A stretch of 64,000 nucleotides of DNA, taken from positions 17,150,800 to 17,214,799 of the forward strand of contig CM025855.1 in assembly GCA_003952965.2 (NCBI GenBank), read 5' to 3'. The first letter of the stretch is position 1; the number at the start of each line of letters is the position of its first letter. This document shows, one piece after another, positions 54,981 to 64,000 of this stretch. This DNA is from Morella rubra (taxonomy: Eukaryota; Streptophyta; Magnoliopsida; Fagales; Myricaceae). Below the pieces are notes generated by a model. That model was not told where the DNA came from, ran no database searches, and saw only the letters and a list, made by a program, of their open reading frames with translations. Position numbers and translations under genes: made by a program.

Positions 54981-57780
54981 TTTATTATTTCACACGCAAC
55001 TATATTTGATATTAGATCTCCATTCTTTTTCATTCTAATTTTCAAGCTACACAATTTGTACTTTAAATTAAAATCTTCTCCAATTTTTTTTTTTTTTACT
55101 TTCACTAATTGTCTACAGATTGAACCAATCAACTCAGAGAAACTCGAGAATTGAAAATAAATCCAATCCCCTCTTCTACATCCCAAACTTATAACCGATC
55201 CTGCGTTTCTTGGAGATGATACACTAAATCTCGTGGCATCATATATAACCCGGATGGAGAGTGCGAAACCTCCCCCTTTGCGACAAAACTAGGCCCTGAA
55301 AAATCGCAACCCTAGAACCGTTAACTAATACAACACTTTTCTAGATGGAAGAAATATATCTATCAACCATGCATATATATTATATGCTCCACGGTCACAG
55401 CGGGATTTGACTATTATGCCATTTATTGCAGATATTCAACTTGTTTGACGGTCTATTGATCATCATGTGCATGAATGGAAAGCAAAACATGTCCCTAAAT
55501 CTTTAATGTTTGAAGCGTATAATATTAGAGGTTGGGCTGTTTCTCAGCCGTGCTCTATGGTTGTCTTAGATCTAGCTAGTGACATACCTAGTTGGTGTCT
55601 TTTGTCCATCGTTTGAGATGCACAATAAATTCTCTATCATACGGTTTATTTAAAAAAAAAAAAAAATACGAGATATGAACTGCATGCAGAGCATGAAAGT
55701 TACATATCTTAGTGTGGTCCTACCGGAAATTCCGACAGTTATGTCGTAGTAACGGACGTGCCATTAATTATCATTAATCAACCACAATATTTACCGGCCG
55801 GTAAGTGCCACGTAGCTGGATCTCTTGTGGCTCCACAAAAAGAATCGAGTTGACTGGATGACTCGGGAGTCCCTACAGTTATACCCTCTCTGGCATAAAA
55901 AAATTAATGGATCCCTTCAGAGAACATTTGTCCATTGCATTGAATTTTGCGGTGGTCCATCATGTACGTCCTTTCTAAAAGGGTGTATATATTATATATA
56001 TGCTTCGTCTGGAAGTCACATCTTCACTTCAATTTCGAGGACCTCAATTCATTTGGCTCCATTGTATTACTGAAGATGTACACGTACCAGCATTTTACGT
56101 AAAAAGGAAGAAAAGGGCCGGGATAACTACGATCACATGACTAAGTCGCTGAGGTTGACAAAGGAAAATACCAGAGGATTTGAGAGCTTTCACAAACCAA
56201 CAAGATTAGTACTGTCTCCATCTGGATAAAACATCGTGAAAAAAGGCTAAATAAACTTATGTTATTGACAAGGAAAACTGCAAACCAAATGAAGGTTCCT
56301 TTCTAGGCGAGAACAAAAGCTCGAATTATCTCAGTTCAACCAACAAAAGTTGGGAAAAAGTGTTTGTTGGCTGCATTCCTGCAGTTGTCATTTTTTTTTT
56401 CTTTTGTCTTCGCGTTCTTTTCTTCATCTCCCCGTTGATTTCGTAAGGTCTTCGTCACATGACTTGCATGCTGCCAAACAAAACATCAGGGAACTACGCG
56501 GAATTTTCAAATGGCAATTTAGGTAGCTGTATAGTCTCCTCTTTTTATAAGTACTTCTAAAATTAAAGGAGCCGTCAAAATTTGGAACTTAGAACCACCG
56601 GCACGTTTTGGACGATAGAACGGGGAGAGGGGGAGTCGTATTTTTCAAATTTTTTTTGGTCACTATATAAGGTTTAATTTCACTTCATAAGGATCTCGAG
56701 CAGAACTTTAGAAAAAAGTACTTCCTCCCATGTAGAAGTTTGAATTTTAGTTATATCTCTCTCTATATATATTTACGGAACTTTTACAAGGCCAGCCACA
56801 ACCCATATGGATATAGTTTCTTCTTGTTGCAAATTCTTTAAAAGAATGAATGTAGAGTTAGGCCAAACATATAAAAACCCCGACCAAGGTGCTGCTTCGT
56901 TACCTCATTTGCTAATCTAAAAGCAAAATACTCATAAAAAATGTAAGAGGGATCGAAACTTAAATTAAAAACCAATATAAGATTTCAAAATCTAGTACAC
57001 CAAGTTTGAGTCCACTTTCTTAATTAAAAATGGACTCCTTTATCAGATAATATGGTTCTTTAACTAGCTAGGCCCATAAGGATTAAGATCCAAGTGTTTC
57101 TGCCTACAGCAAAGTCCAAAAACAAATAAGTTCGAATTTCACAAGCATAATCAATCTAGATGTCTAAACCCAGTTGTAGTCGGTGGTGAAAATATTGTCT
57201 ACCTCCAACAGATTCGTCACCATGACGGTGGCGTGGTGTGGTTCGCACGGTGGCGGGAGATAATTGGGGATGAAATGTAGAGGAATAAAGTACAAAATAT
57301 ATGATCTATGCATAAGAATTAGAACAGTGTCGTCGTATGTGTGAACATTTATGCTATTATCGTTAGAATACACAGATGAAGTCAAAGTAAAAGTTTTCAG
57401 GTCAATAGTAAAAACTCTATTATTTTTCAGAAAATAAATTAATCTCATACTTTTTGTAAACTATTCTTTTTTTTAGTGGAACATTATAGTAGGTTTCGTA
57501 TCTATGGGCAAAAATTAGTAAACTTTTCTCAAGTTTCAAAATATTTTATTTCAGCCCATATGTTTAAAAAACAATCAATTCTTGCTTCTGTTTGATTTGG
57601 CTATTAAACCACATGCAAAATGACCGAAATGCCATCCAAGATAAAATTATTAAAGAATAAAAATGATAGCATCAATAAAAAGTAATGTTTTTTTAAAATA
57701 AAAATTGAATTTAAAGTTGCATATGATAGTTTTATATTCTTGTCTTTCCAGGTCATGTGGCACTTCTCTGTTAATTGGGT
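54981..57780. other. No gene seen
   Basis: A+T-rich sequence with scattered short frames. The minus frame at 57164-57448 (94 codons, MRLIYFLKNNRVFTIDLKTF start) is not one I recognise and has no supporting context. Confidence 0.4.
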
Positions 57781-57797
57781 AATGGCAATTGAATTGC

Positions 57798-58096
57798 AGG
57801 GACCAATTTTATGGTAAAAGTGTACCTTAGGGATCTTCACATTGAAATCAATACCTTAGGCACTAAAATATTAAAATTGTGACAAAAAAATTTCATGCCA
57901 CGCGGCAGCCTATGATTGACGTTGAGATGACATTTAAAATCCACGTGAGCATCATTCGTATGTTGGTTAACGGCAATTGTACGGAGGATCGATTTGTCTC
58001 AAAAACTTACCTCAGGGACCGACGGTTAAAATCAATATCTAAGGGATTAAAATGTCAAAAGTGTAAACCACAAGGACCTATACAGTAATTAAGCCT
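57798..58096. mobile_element. Worn MULE-type MITE fragment
   Basis: The right end closes AGTAATTAAGCC (58096), the same terminus as the element at 61555-61905, preceded by ACCACAAGGACC. A block at about 57825-57885 is repeated in the same direction at about 58010-58065 (ACCT(T/C)AGGGA, ATCAATA, TAAAAT). I could not find the left terminus. Confidence 0.45.
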
Positions 58097-59648
58097 TTTT
58101 ATGTAAATACGTAAATCATTAAGCATGTCAAACATAAAAAAATATATATATTTTCCCGCAAATATTTTAAAAGATAACCAAACACCAAAAAGGTAATTTT
58201 TTTTTCTTAAAATCGTTTCAATGAATTTTTTTTAACATAAAATAATAATTTTTCGAGCAAAGAAACAGACCCTACAATCCAAAAAATGTGCCTACCATGC
58301 ACAATGTTATTATTGAAGCCAATGTCAAAAGAAAAGTATAATCAATCAACCAAAAAAAGGAGCGGTCAAGTGAGTCTCCGAGCACACATCAAGTAAGCCA
58401 CACAATAATAGTCCTCAACGGACACAGTGCAGCTATCCCTAGTCTCCAACTAAATCATAAGAGGAATAATCTAGTCCACAATGAAAGCAGGAAGATTAAA
58501 TAACTATGTCTTGATTTCTTATAAGAAATCATTAACCCAAGGAGTCTGTGTCCCCTAATTGGATGAGCTTGCATGACCCTGTGTTGATGCACTAATTGGT
58601 GGCTCCTCTCCACGATCCCAAAGATTCACCTCCAAACACATCGGGCTCCTTTGCTACTATATAGTCATGACTAATAGACCTCTCAACATGACTCGAGCTC
58701 CGAATATGCGTAGACCACCCAATTAAACACATTTGGAAAAACGTCACATCATATATTTGCTTAGGGCTGCACTCCACGTGCTGAGATGAAGCAGATGATG
58801 AGAAGTCGATATTGGAGACTATCGTTTTGCACCCCAAATGTCATAGCTACAGATAAAGCTCTCTTTTGTGACGGGCATAGATCGACTATTCGGTATCTCT
58901 CACACGTCGGTCTTTACACAACAAAGCCCAACATAAGTTTCTCCCCAAACGGGTAATTTGCACCCCCATTGTTATAGCTATATAAACTACACCCCTTGAC
59001 CAACATTCAATTGAAACCACCCATGCATCGATTGGTAAAAAGAATCAACAAAATCACAAAGCAATACATGTATCCTTGCATTGGGTCCAACAGTACTTGA
59101 TTATCTGTTTGATCAACAAGGGTTGTTGTTTGGTGCATCACAAGAAATATGGCTGTAATTTTACTAAAAATATATATATATCAACCCAAAATATGTGCAC
59201 AAGTCAAGAGTTGTAGAAATGATGTCCCCGACTAACAGAGGCAGCCTATATCACTAGCTCCAAAAGATCACATAGTGCTACTTCTACTATGCATTGCACT
59301 CCGCGATTGGAGCTTATGAAGGCTGATTTGCCTGCAATCGCTCGTCATCGCTAATATGATGCCCTAACACTCCTTTAGGGCATGTGATCATGAAGCCCAA
59401 CTAAAAATGTGAGGAATGGATAGCTAATAGTACGTACACCAACAAATTTAGGTCTGATGCATCTAGGTACCTGGAGAACTTATTCTACATTTTATTACCA
59501 CGTATTAGCTAGTGAGACGACCTTCAGAGGGAAGATTCTCTTTTGGTGTAAATGAGCAACACTTTTACAACTCTAATGAGAGGGCTACCAAATATGTATG
59601 AGGAGTATTGAAACACAAGAAATTGAAAAGCAAACCGAGGATACAATT
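58097..59648. other. No gene seen
   Basis: No gene family recognised. It includes A/T runs near 58140-58260 and a minus frame of 81 codons at 58592-58837 with no known match. Confidence 0.4.
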
Positions 59649-59765
59649 GTTAAGAGTTAGGCTCAGATTTTGCAAGTGTGTACAACTATTCCTATAAAAT
59701 GTACTTGTGCTAAAGAAATCAAATAAGAAAAAGAATCAACTTTCCACACTGGTCTTTATTCTCTT
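59649..59765 (+). repeat. Possible 5' LTR of the copia element
   Basis: Sequence from TGTTAAGAGTTAGGCTC to just before TGGTATCAAATT (59768-59779). The latter is a diverged match to the initiator-Met primer-binding site TGGTATCAGAGC. There is no 3' LTR in the window to test the borders. Confidence 0.4.
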
Positions 59766-60399
59766 TATGGTATCAAATTATATTATAGGCCCACATCAAC
59801 TATGGCTTCTAACGATTCAAACCACTCATGCACAGAAACCATCCCACCCTCCCCTTCTTTTCCTGCACCAACCCAAATTCAGTGGTTTTTTATTGTTAAA
59901 ATTTTGGGGTGGTAAAAAATCTGTGGTGAGGAGAAAAAGAAGATATATGATTTGAATGAATTTTTTTATTTTTGGAGTGAAAAGTGATGATTTGATGGGG
60001 AGAAAGTGAATTTTTTGCTATTTTATTGGAGTAAAAATTTTGGGGCTCAAAATTTTGGCTTCCAAACATCTCCTTCATTATCTTGTTACCATCAAGTACT
60101 TGAACCGTTAAATATTTCTTCTCTAGGAGGAACAAATTGTGCCTTACCTATGCAATCAACACATCTATAGCTATGTTGATTGTTCTATCACACACCCTTG
60201 AACCCACATTAATTCCAAATCCTACTCCCTCTTCATCTTCTTGTTCCACCATAGCCAATCCTACAATTATCACTGGGCAACAAACAAATAAACTTGTTCT
60301 TAGGATACTTGTATCCTCTCTCTCTGAGTTCTTTGTTTCCTACGATGTTGGATGCTCCACCTCTCGAGCTCTCTAGATTGCTCTAGAGACTTGTATACT

Positions 60400-61000
60400 G
60401 CAAACTCATATTTCCTTGGCAACCATAAAAGGGTGACTCTTCCATGGTTGAGTATTTTCAGAAAATCAAGACCATGGCTGATATTTGGCTACTTCCAGAT
60501 AGCCTTTGAGATACTTTGAAATCCAATTGTACTTACTTGCGGGTTTAGGATGTGAATGATCCATTTGTCACTTCTGTTGCAACTCAAGTGGATCCCCTTT
60601 TTCTTGATAACATCTATGACCACTTGCTCACTCACGAGACTCGTGTTGAGCAACATGATGCCTTAAATGCAACTGCCTTTTCTAGTGTTAATGTTGCTCC
60701 CAAAGGTGGATCCAATCATGGTCGTAGATCCCATTATAATTGTGGATCTCATGGAGGTCATGGTGGTCATGGTAGTGGATGACACAATCCCTTTTCAGCT
60801 CCTGGTGTTCTTGGCATATTGCCTTAGCAGGCTGTTGCTTGCCACACTTACAAAGTTTGTGGCAAAGCTGGCCATATAGCTCTCTCATGCTAGCATTTAT
60901 TCAATCATTCCTATCAGGCTGATAGTCCAAACCTTGCTGCCTACCTTGTCTCATCTCAACAACCCACAGATTTCGGGACAACTCATCACCTAACTGCTAA
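60400..61000 (+). pseudogene. Copia (RE1-like) gag, broken
   Basis: Gag forms the virus-like particle of the retrotransposon. Readable: MVEYFQKIKTMADI, then PLFLDNIYDHLLTHETRVEQ and HDALNATAFSSVNVA at 60552-60710, a Gly/His-rich linker (GGSNHGRRSHYNCGSHGGHG), and a worn CCHC knuckle, CHTYKVCGKAGHIALSC. DFGTTHHLT (about 60970) is the start of the protease with its catalytic box altered. Stops and frame changes occur throughout. Confidence 0.85.
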
Positions 61001-61049
61001 TCTCAATAACCTCCAAAACAATAGCTGGAGTATTGTGGTACTGATCAAA

Positions 61050-61554
61050 TAAGAATGTGAAATGGCTTAGGTTTGGCTATACATAATGTTGGTTCATCTT
61101 ATATCTCCACTTCAAAATCAAAATTTCTTCTTCATGACATCCTCCATGTCTCTCATATTACAAAAAATCTTATCTTTATCTCTCAATTTGTTAAAGATAA
61201 CAATTGTTTCATCGAATTTCATCCTTCCTATTTCTTGATCAAGGACAAGGATTCGGGACTACTATTGCATCAAGGGTCGAATAAACGAGGCTTATATACA
61301 TTCTTTCCCACTTTCGGGTCTTTTATTCTTTCAATTCATCTTGGTGAAACATGCCTCCCTTGACACATGATATAATTGTCTTGGTCACCCTGCATCACAC
61401 ACTGTCTGTCATGTTGCCTTTACTTTTTAGCTTCGTTTGAGTCATTCCAATAAAATAGAAATTGTTTGTCCCTGCTTGGCAACAGGGAAAATGTCACCAG
61501 TTGCTTCCTCCTATATCTTCTTCTAGGTCTTGCTACTCATTGAAATTAATTTTT
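61050..61554 (+). pseudogene. Copia GAG-pre-integrase and integrase N-terminus
   Basis: It reads SKSKFLLHDILHVSHITKNL and IFISQFVKDNNCFIEFHPSY, then FLIKDKDSG, LLHQGSNKRGLYTF: the GAG-pre-integrase domain. The LGHPA and CLATGKM zinc-finger pieces follow. The frame is interrupted at 61555 by a MITE inside the codons for LKLIF; the continuation (CDG*GPSTIP) starts after it at 61915. Confidence 0.85.
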
Positions 61555-61905
61555 GGCTTAATTACCGATATAGTTCATGTGGTATTCACTTATCAAATCA
61601 ATCCTTGGGGTATAACTTTGAACGGGCCAATCCCTGTGGTTTATTTTTTAAATGTATGGCTACTTTTATCCACAAAAGCCAATCGATTAATGGAAGACCA
61701 GCATGGGTTCAGGGTCGACATTTCTATTTTTGGGATCAAATAACCTATGCCCAGACCCCGTTCTTGTTAATGGGCTAATGTTTGGTCGACAAAAGGGCCT
61801 ATATTTTTAAAAAATAGACCACAAGGACCAGCTTGTTCAAAGTTATACCTCGTTGACTGATTTGTTAAAAGTGAATACCACAAGGACTGTATCACTAATT
61901 AAGCC
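61555..61905. mobile_element. Mutator-type MITE (351 bp) with 9-bp target duplication
   Basis: The left end GGCTTAATTACCGATATAG and right end (closing CACTAATTAAGCC) are inverted repeats, with inverted inner words such as ATGTGGTATTCACTT on the left and GTGAATACCACAAGG on the right. TTAATTTTT at 61546-61554 and 61906-61914 is an exact 9-bp target duplication, the size Mutator-like transposases make. Removing it restores the copia integrase reading frame. No coding capacity. Confidence 0.93.
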
Positions 61906-61914
61906 TTAATTTTT

Positions 61915-62444
61915 TGTGATGGATAGGGACCTTCTACTATTCCTTCAATAAATGGATCTCGTTTCTATATTGCTTTAGTTGATGACTTGAGCAAATTCTA
62001 TCTCCCATAAATCAGATGTGGAACATATTTTTCATCTCTTCGATTCTTATGTTGAAATATTATTTAGAAGAAAAATCATCTCAATCCAAAGCCATTGAAG
62101 TGGTGAATTTCCCTGTTTACATAAATATTTTCAACAATTGGGTATTTTATTTCTCATTGTATCACTTGTCCTTATATCCCCCAACAAAATAGTTCAGTTG
62201 AGAGTAAGCATAGGCATATTATAGAAACTGGCCTTACTTTATTAGCTCATTCTTCAAGTCCTAAACAATTTTGGGCTGAGGCTTTTGAAACCGTGTATTA
62301 CCTTTTTAATCAGTTACTCACACCAATTATTGATCATAAAAGTCATTTTGAAAAATTATTTAACATTACCCCTTACTATAAATTCCTAAAAATATTTGGG
62401 TGTGCTTGTTAGCCTCTTCTCCATATCCCTACAATCGTCACAAA
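61915..62444 (+). pseudogene. Copia integrase core, truncated by CACTA insertion
   Basis: Continuing the frame from 61554: FCDG*GPS, FYIALVDD (first catalytic Asp region), then in other frames HCITCPYIPQQNSSVESKHR (Glu of the D,D-35-E triad), HIIETGLTLLAHSSSPKQFW, AEAFETVYYLFNQL and NITPYYKFLKIFGCAC. Several stops. It breaks off at 62444 where a CACTA terminus begins; RT and RNase H lie beyond the window or are lost. Confidence 0.85.
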
Positions 62445-64000
62445 CACTACAAGAAATCTTGGTTCTGGCAACGAGATTTTTAGCAACATCTCAAAGCGCG
62501 TCGCCTTTTCACCAGCATTAGAGACATTAAAGAAAAGTTGGTCACAATCAAGTTTATGTGGACCCACATGGTAGGCAATGCCCCAAAATTATGCGCTATG
62601 CACAAGTTAAAAGTATTTTGTACTTGAAAAAGAACAATATATCTTTGAGAGCAGCAGAGTGCTTCATTTTCTTAAAAGTGTGGCATACACTAGGCGGCAA
62701 GAATTGCCGCTCACGTGAAAATTGAAGCCTTAGAGTCTCTATCTTTTGTCTGCTCTACTACCAGACCGCAGTCAAAACTCAAACCCAAGCCTGGAATCCA
62801 CTGAATCCACTGCTACCAGAGCACACGCAAGGCAAGGCCGTGTGTGGTGAGGCTCGTCAAAACCATTCCGAAGGTTTTCTAGATTAGTGTCGTCTGTTCA
62901 CTGGTGTAGATGGAAGGTGCCATTGAGCAGCATTTGCAGAAATACTCAGCTCAGCTTAGGACCACCAATTTCACCCATGTTCAACAAGCACTCTGACAAA
63001 TCCATTGTCAATTTTTGTTTGAGGTACAAATCAGTTATGAGTGACCAAATTTTGGCTGATTTTTGAGTTTTGTTGCCATATTCAATGTAATTGGTTTATG
63101 CTTGGGCTTTTGAAGACATAATGGACATGGGCTTTTAATTGGAACGTATTAAAGGTAACTACAAAAGTAAAAGTAGAGTCTAAAAACCATGAGGTCTGCT
63201 AGATCATTTTTACATCTCTATTAAGGGTGTAATACTTTGTCCTCATTACTATAATAAAGTGATACATACGGTGGATGTATGATAGTGCGTGATGATTAAG
63301 TTTTAGATTGCATATATAAAACTGTAAAAACTGTAAAAAAAGAGCAAGCTAAATTCTTTGTTTTTATTATGGAAGACCTTTGTGTTCAATTGGGACAAGT
63401 TTAGCCACTAAGTTCTGTACTTTTCGCACAAAAATTTGTAATTGTGCTACTTGTCTGTGTTTTTTGTTTCAATTTTTTTTTGGGATAATTCTTGTCTCTG
63501 CTTCATGTTTCAATAGAATAAACATTATGCTATTATAGGGTATACCAATTGCTTGGTGAATCTATCACTTACCATTGCATCGGATCTCTGATGTTGAAGG
63601 TATCTAAGATTGGCTGCACACCCAAGTAAAAAAGTTGTGTTGGCTTGGCTGTATTGATTAATTGTTTCCACTCTACTTTCTGTCGACAGGTTTTGCATCT
63701 ATCCCAAACGACAGCTTGATTGGTAGGAATTAGTGAATCATGGAGCGGTGACTATTTGTGTATGCAAGTGTATTGGTATCTGTAATGTTGATTTCTGAAT
63801 CCTGAGCTTATGGGGGTGAATTTGTGAGATTCGAGCATGTAATACGCTATTTTCATTTACCTGAGTATAAAACTTGGTTGGTATATTAGGATCATGACAA
63901 TGCTTTGAACATTTGGAAGGCTTTTGTGGGTATTCACAAAGCAAAAATTGTAAAATTATGTTGATGTTTCTATGAAATAGTGTAATGTGTGATCTTGTGT
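62445..64000 (+). mobile_element. CACTA (EnSpm/CMC) transposon, left end
   Basis: CACTACAAGAAATCTTGG at 62445 is the canonical CACTA terminus. It is followed by subterminal GCAACGAGATTTTTAGCAAC (62468-62487) and GCGTCGCC. No complementary terminus (TTCTTGTAGTG) appears before position 64000, so the element continues past the window. The preceding triplet AAA (62442-62444) would be the target site. No transposase is readable in the 1.5 kb present. Confidence 0.82.

Noticed and set aside
57164..57448. 94-codon minus frame
   Set aside because: Low-complexity hydrophobic composition, no known family and no splice or promoter context.
1..64000. CRISPR arrays, bacterial operons, rRNA or tRNA genes
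   Set aside because: Introns and eukaryotic transposons show this is plant nuclear DNA; no regularly spaced identical repeats and no tRNA cloverleaf were seen.

Overview
This is a stretch of a plant nuclear genome, almost certainly an angiosperm and most likely a woody eudicot. The evidence is GT-AG introns with pyrimidine-rich acceptors, A+T-rich introns up to 4.9 kb, and plant transposon clades (Athila-like and chromovirus Ty3 elements, RE1-like copia, MULE, hAT, CACTA, L1). There is one recognisable host gene. Everything else that can be identified is mobile DNA in different states of decay.

Layout. Positions 448-4731 hold a hAT transposon with an exact 8-bp target duplication and a broken transposase. 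Positions 5136-9240 are the remains of a Ty3 chromovirus on the minus strand (RT, protease and gag, all decayed), with an Athila-type solo LTR (5792-7512) inserted in pol. Two large solo LTRs follow, 3.4 kb at 10362-13756 and 2.45 kb at 13829-16278, both with 5-bp target duplications. Positions 16451-31498 are a nest four levels deep. A MULE with minus-strand transposase remnants contains a second MULE of the same family (19873-31213). That contains an Athila-like Ty3 element (20969-30613), whose pol gene contains a solo LTR (25674-26994). A second solo LTR of that last family lies at 18239-19539.

A near-palindromic MITE (31920-32546) abuts an inverted copy of the first exon of the host gene. 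The host gene runs on the plus strand from about 33146 to 49830. It encodes a SNF2-family ATPase matching plant CHROMATIN REMODELING 19 (SMARCAD1/Fun30/ETL1 type). I reconstruct 12 exons, 2208 bp and about 735 codons, with all the helicase motifs present. The annotated start is damaged: an in-frame stop falls five codons after the ATG, while the inverted copy next door keeps a clean start. Introns 2, 5, 8 and 10 are swollen by L1 tails, a copia 3' end, unknown sequence and short local duplications.

Downstream (49831-59640) I see TIR-bearing MITEs, a long AT microsatellite and no confident gene; a 161-codon minus ORF at 50320-50805 is an unproven candidate. The window ends in a decayed RE1-like copia element (59649-62444). 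It is split by a 351-bp Mutator-type MITE with a 9-bp target duplication and cut off by the terminus of a CACTA element (from 62445), which runs out of the window.

Functionally, only the chromatin remodeler is likely to matter to the plant. The rest records repeated insertion, LTR-LTR recombination to solo LTRs, and local rearrangement. I found no new multi-gene system. The observations most worth following are the exon-1 inverted repeat, the 185-bp periodic array inside an LTR, the four-level nest, and the compressed tandem copies around exon 11.
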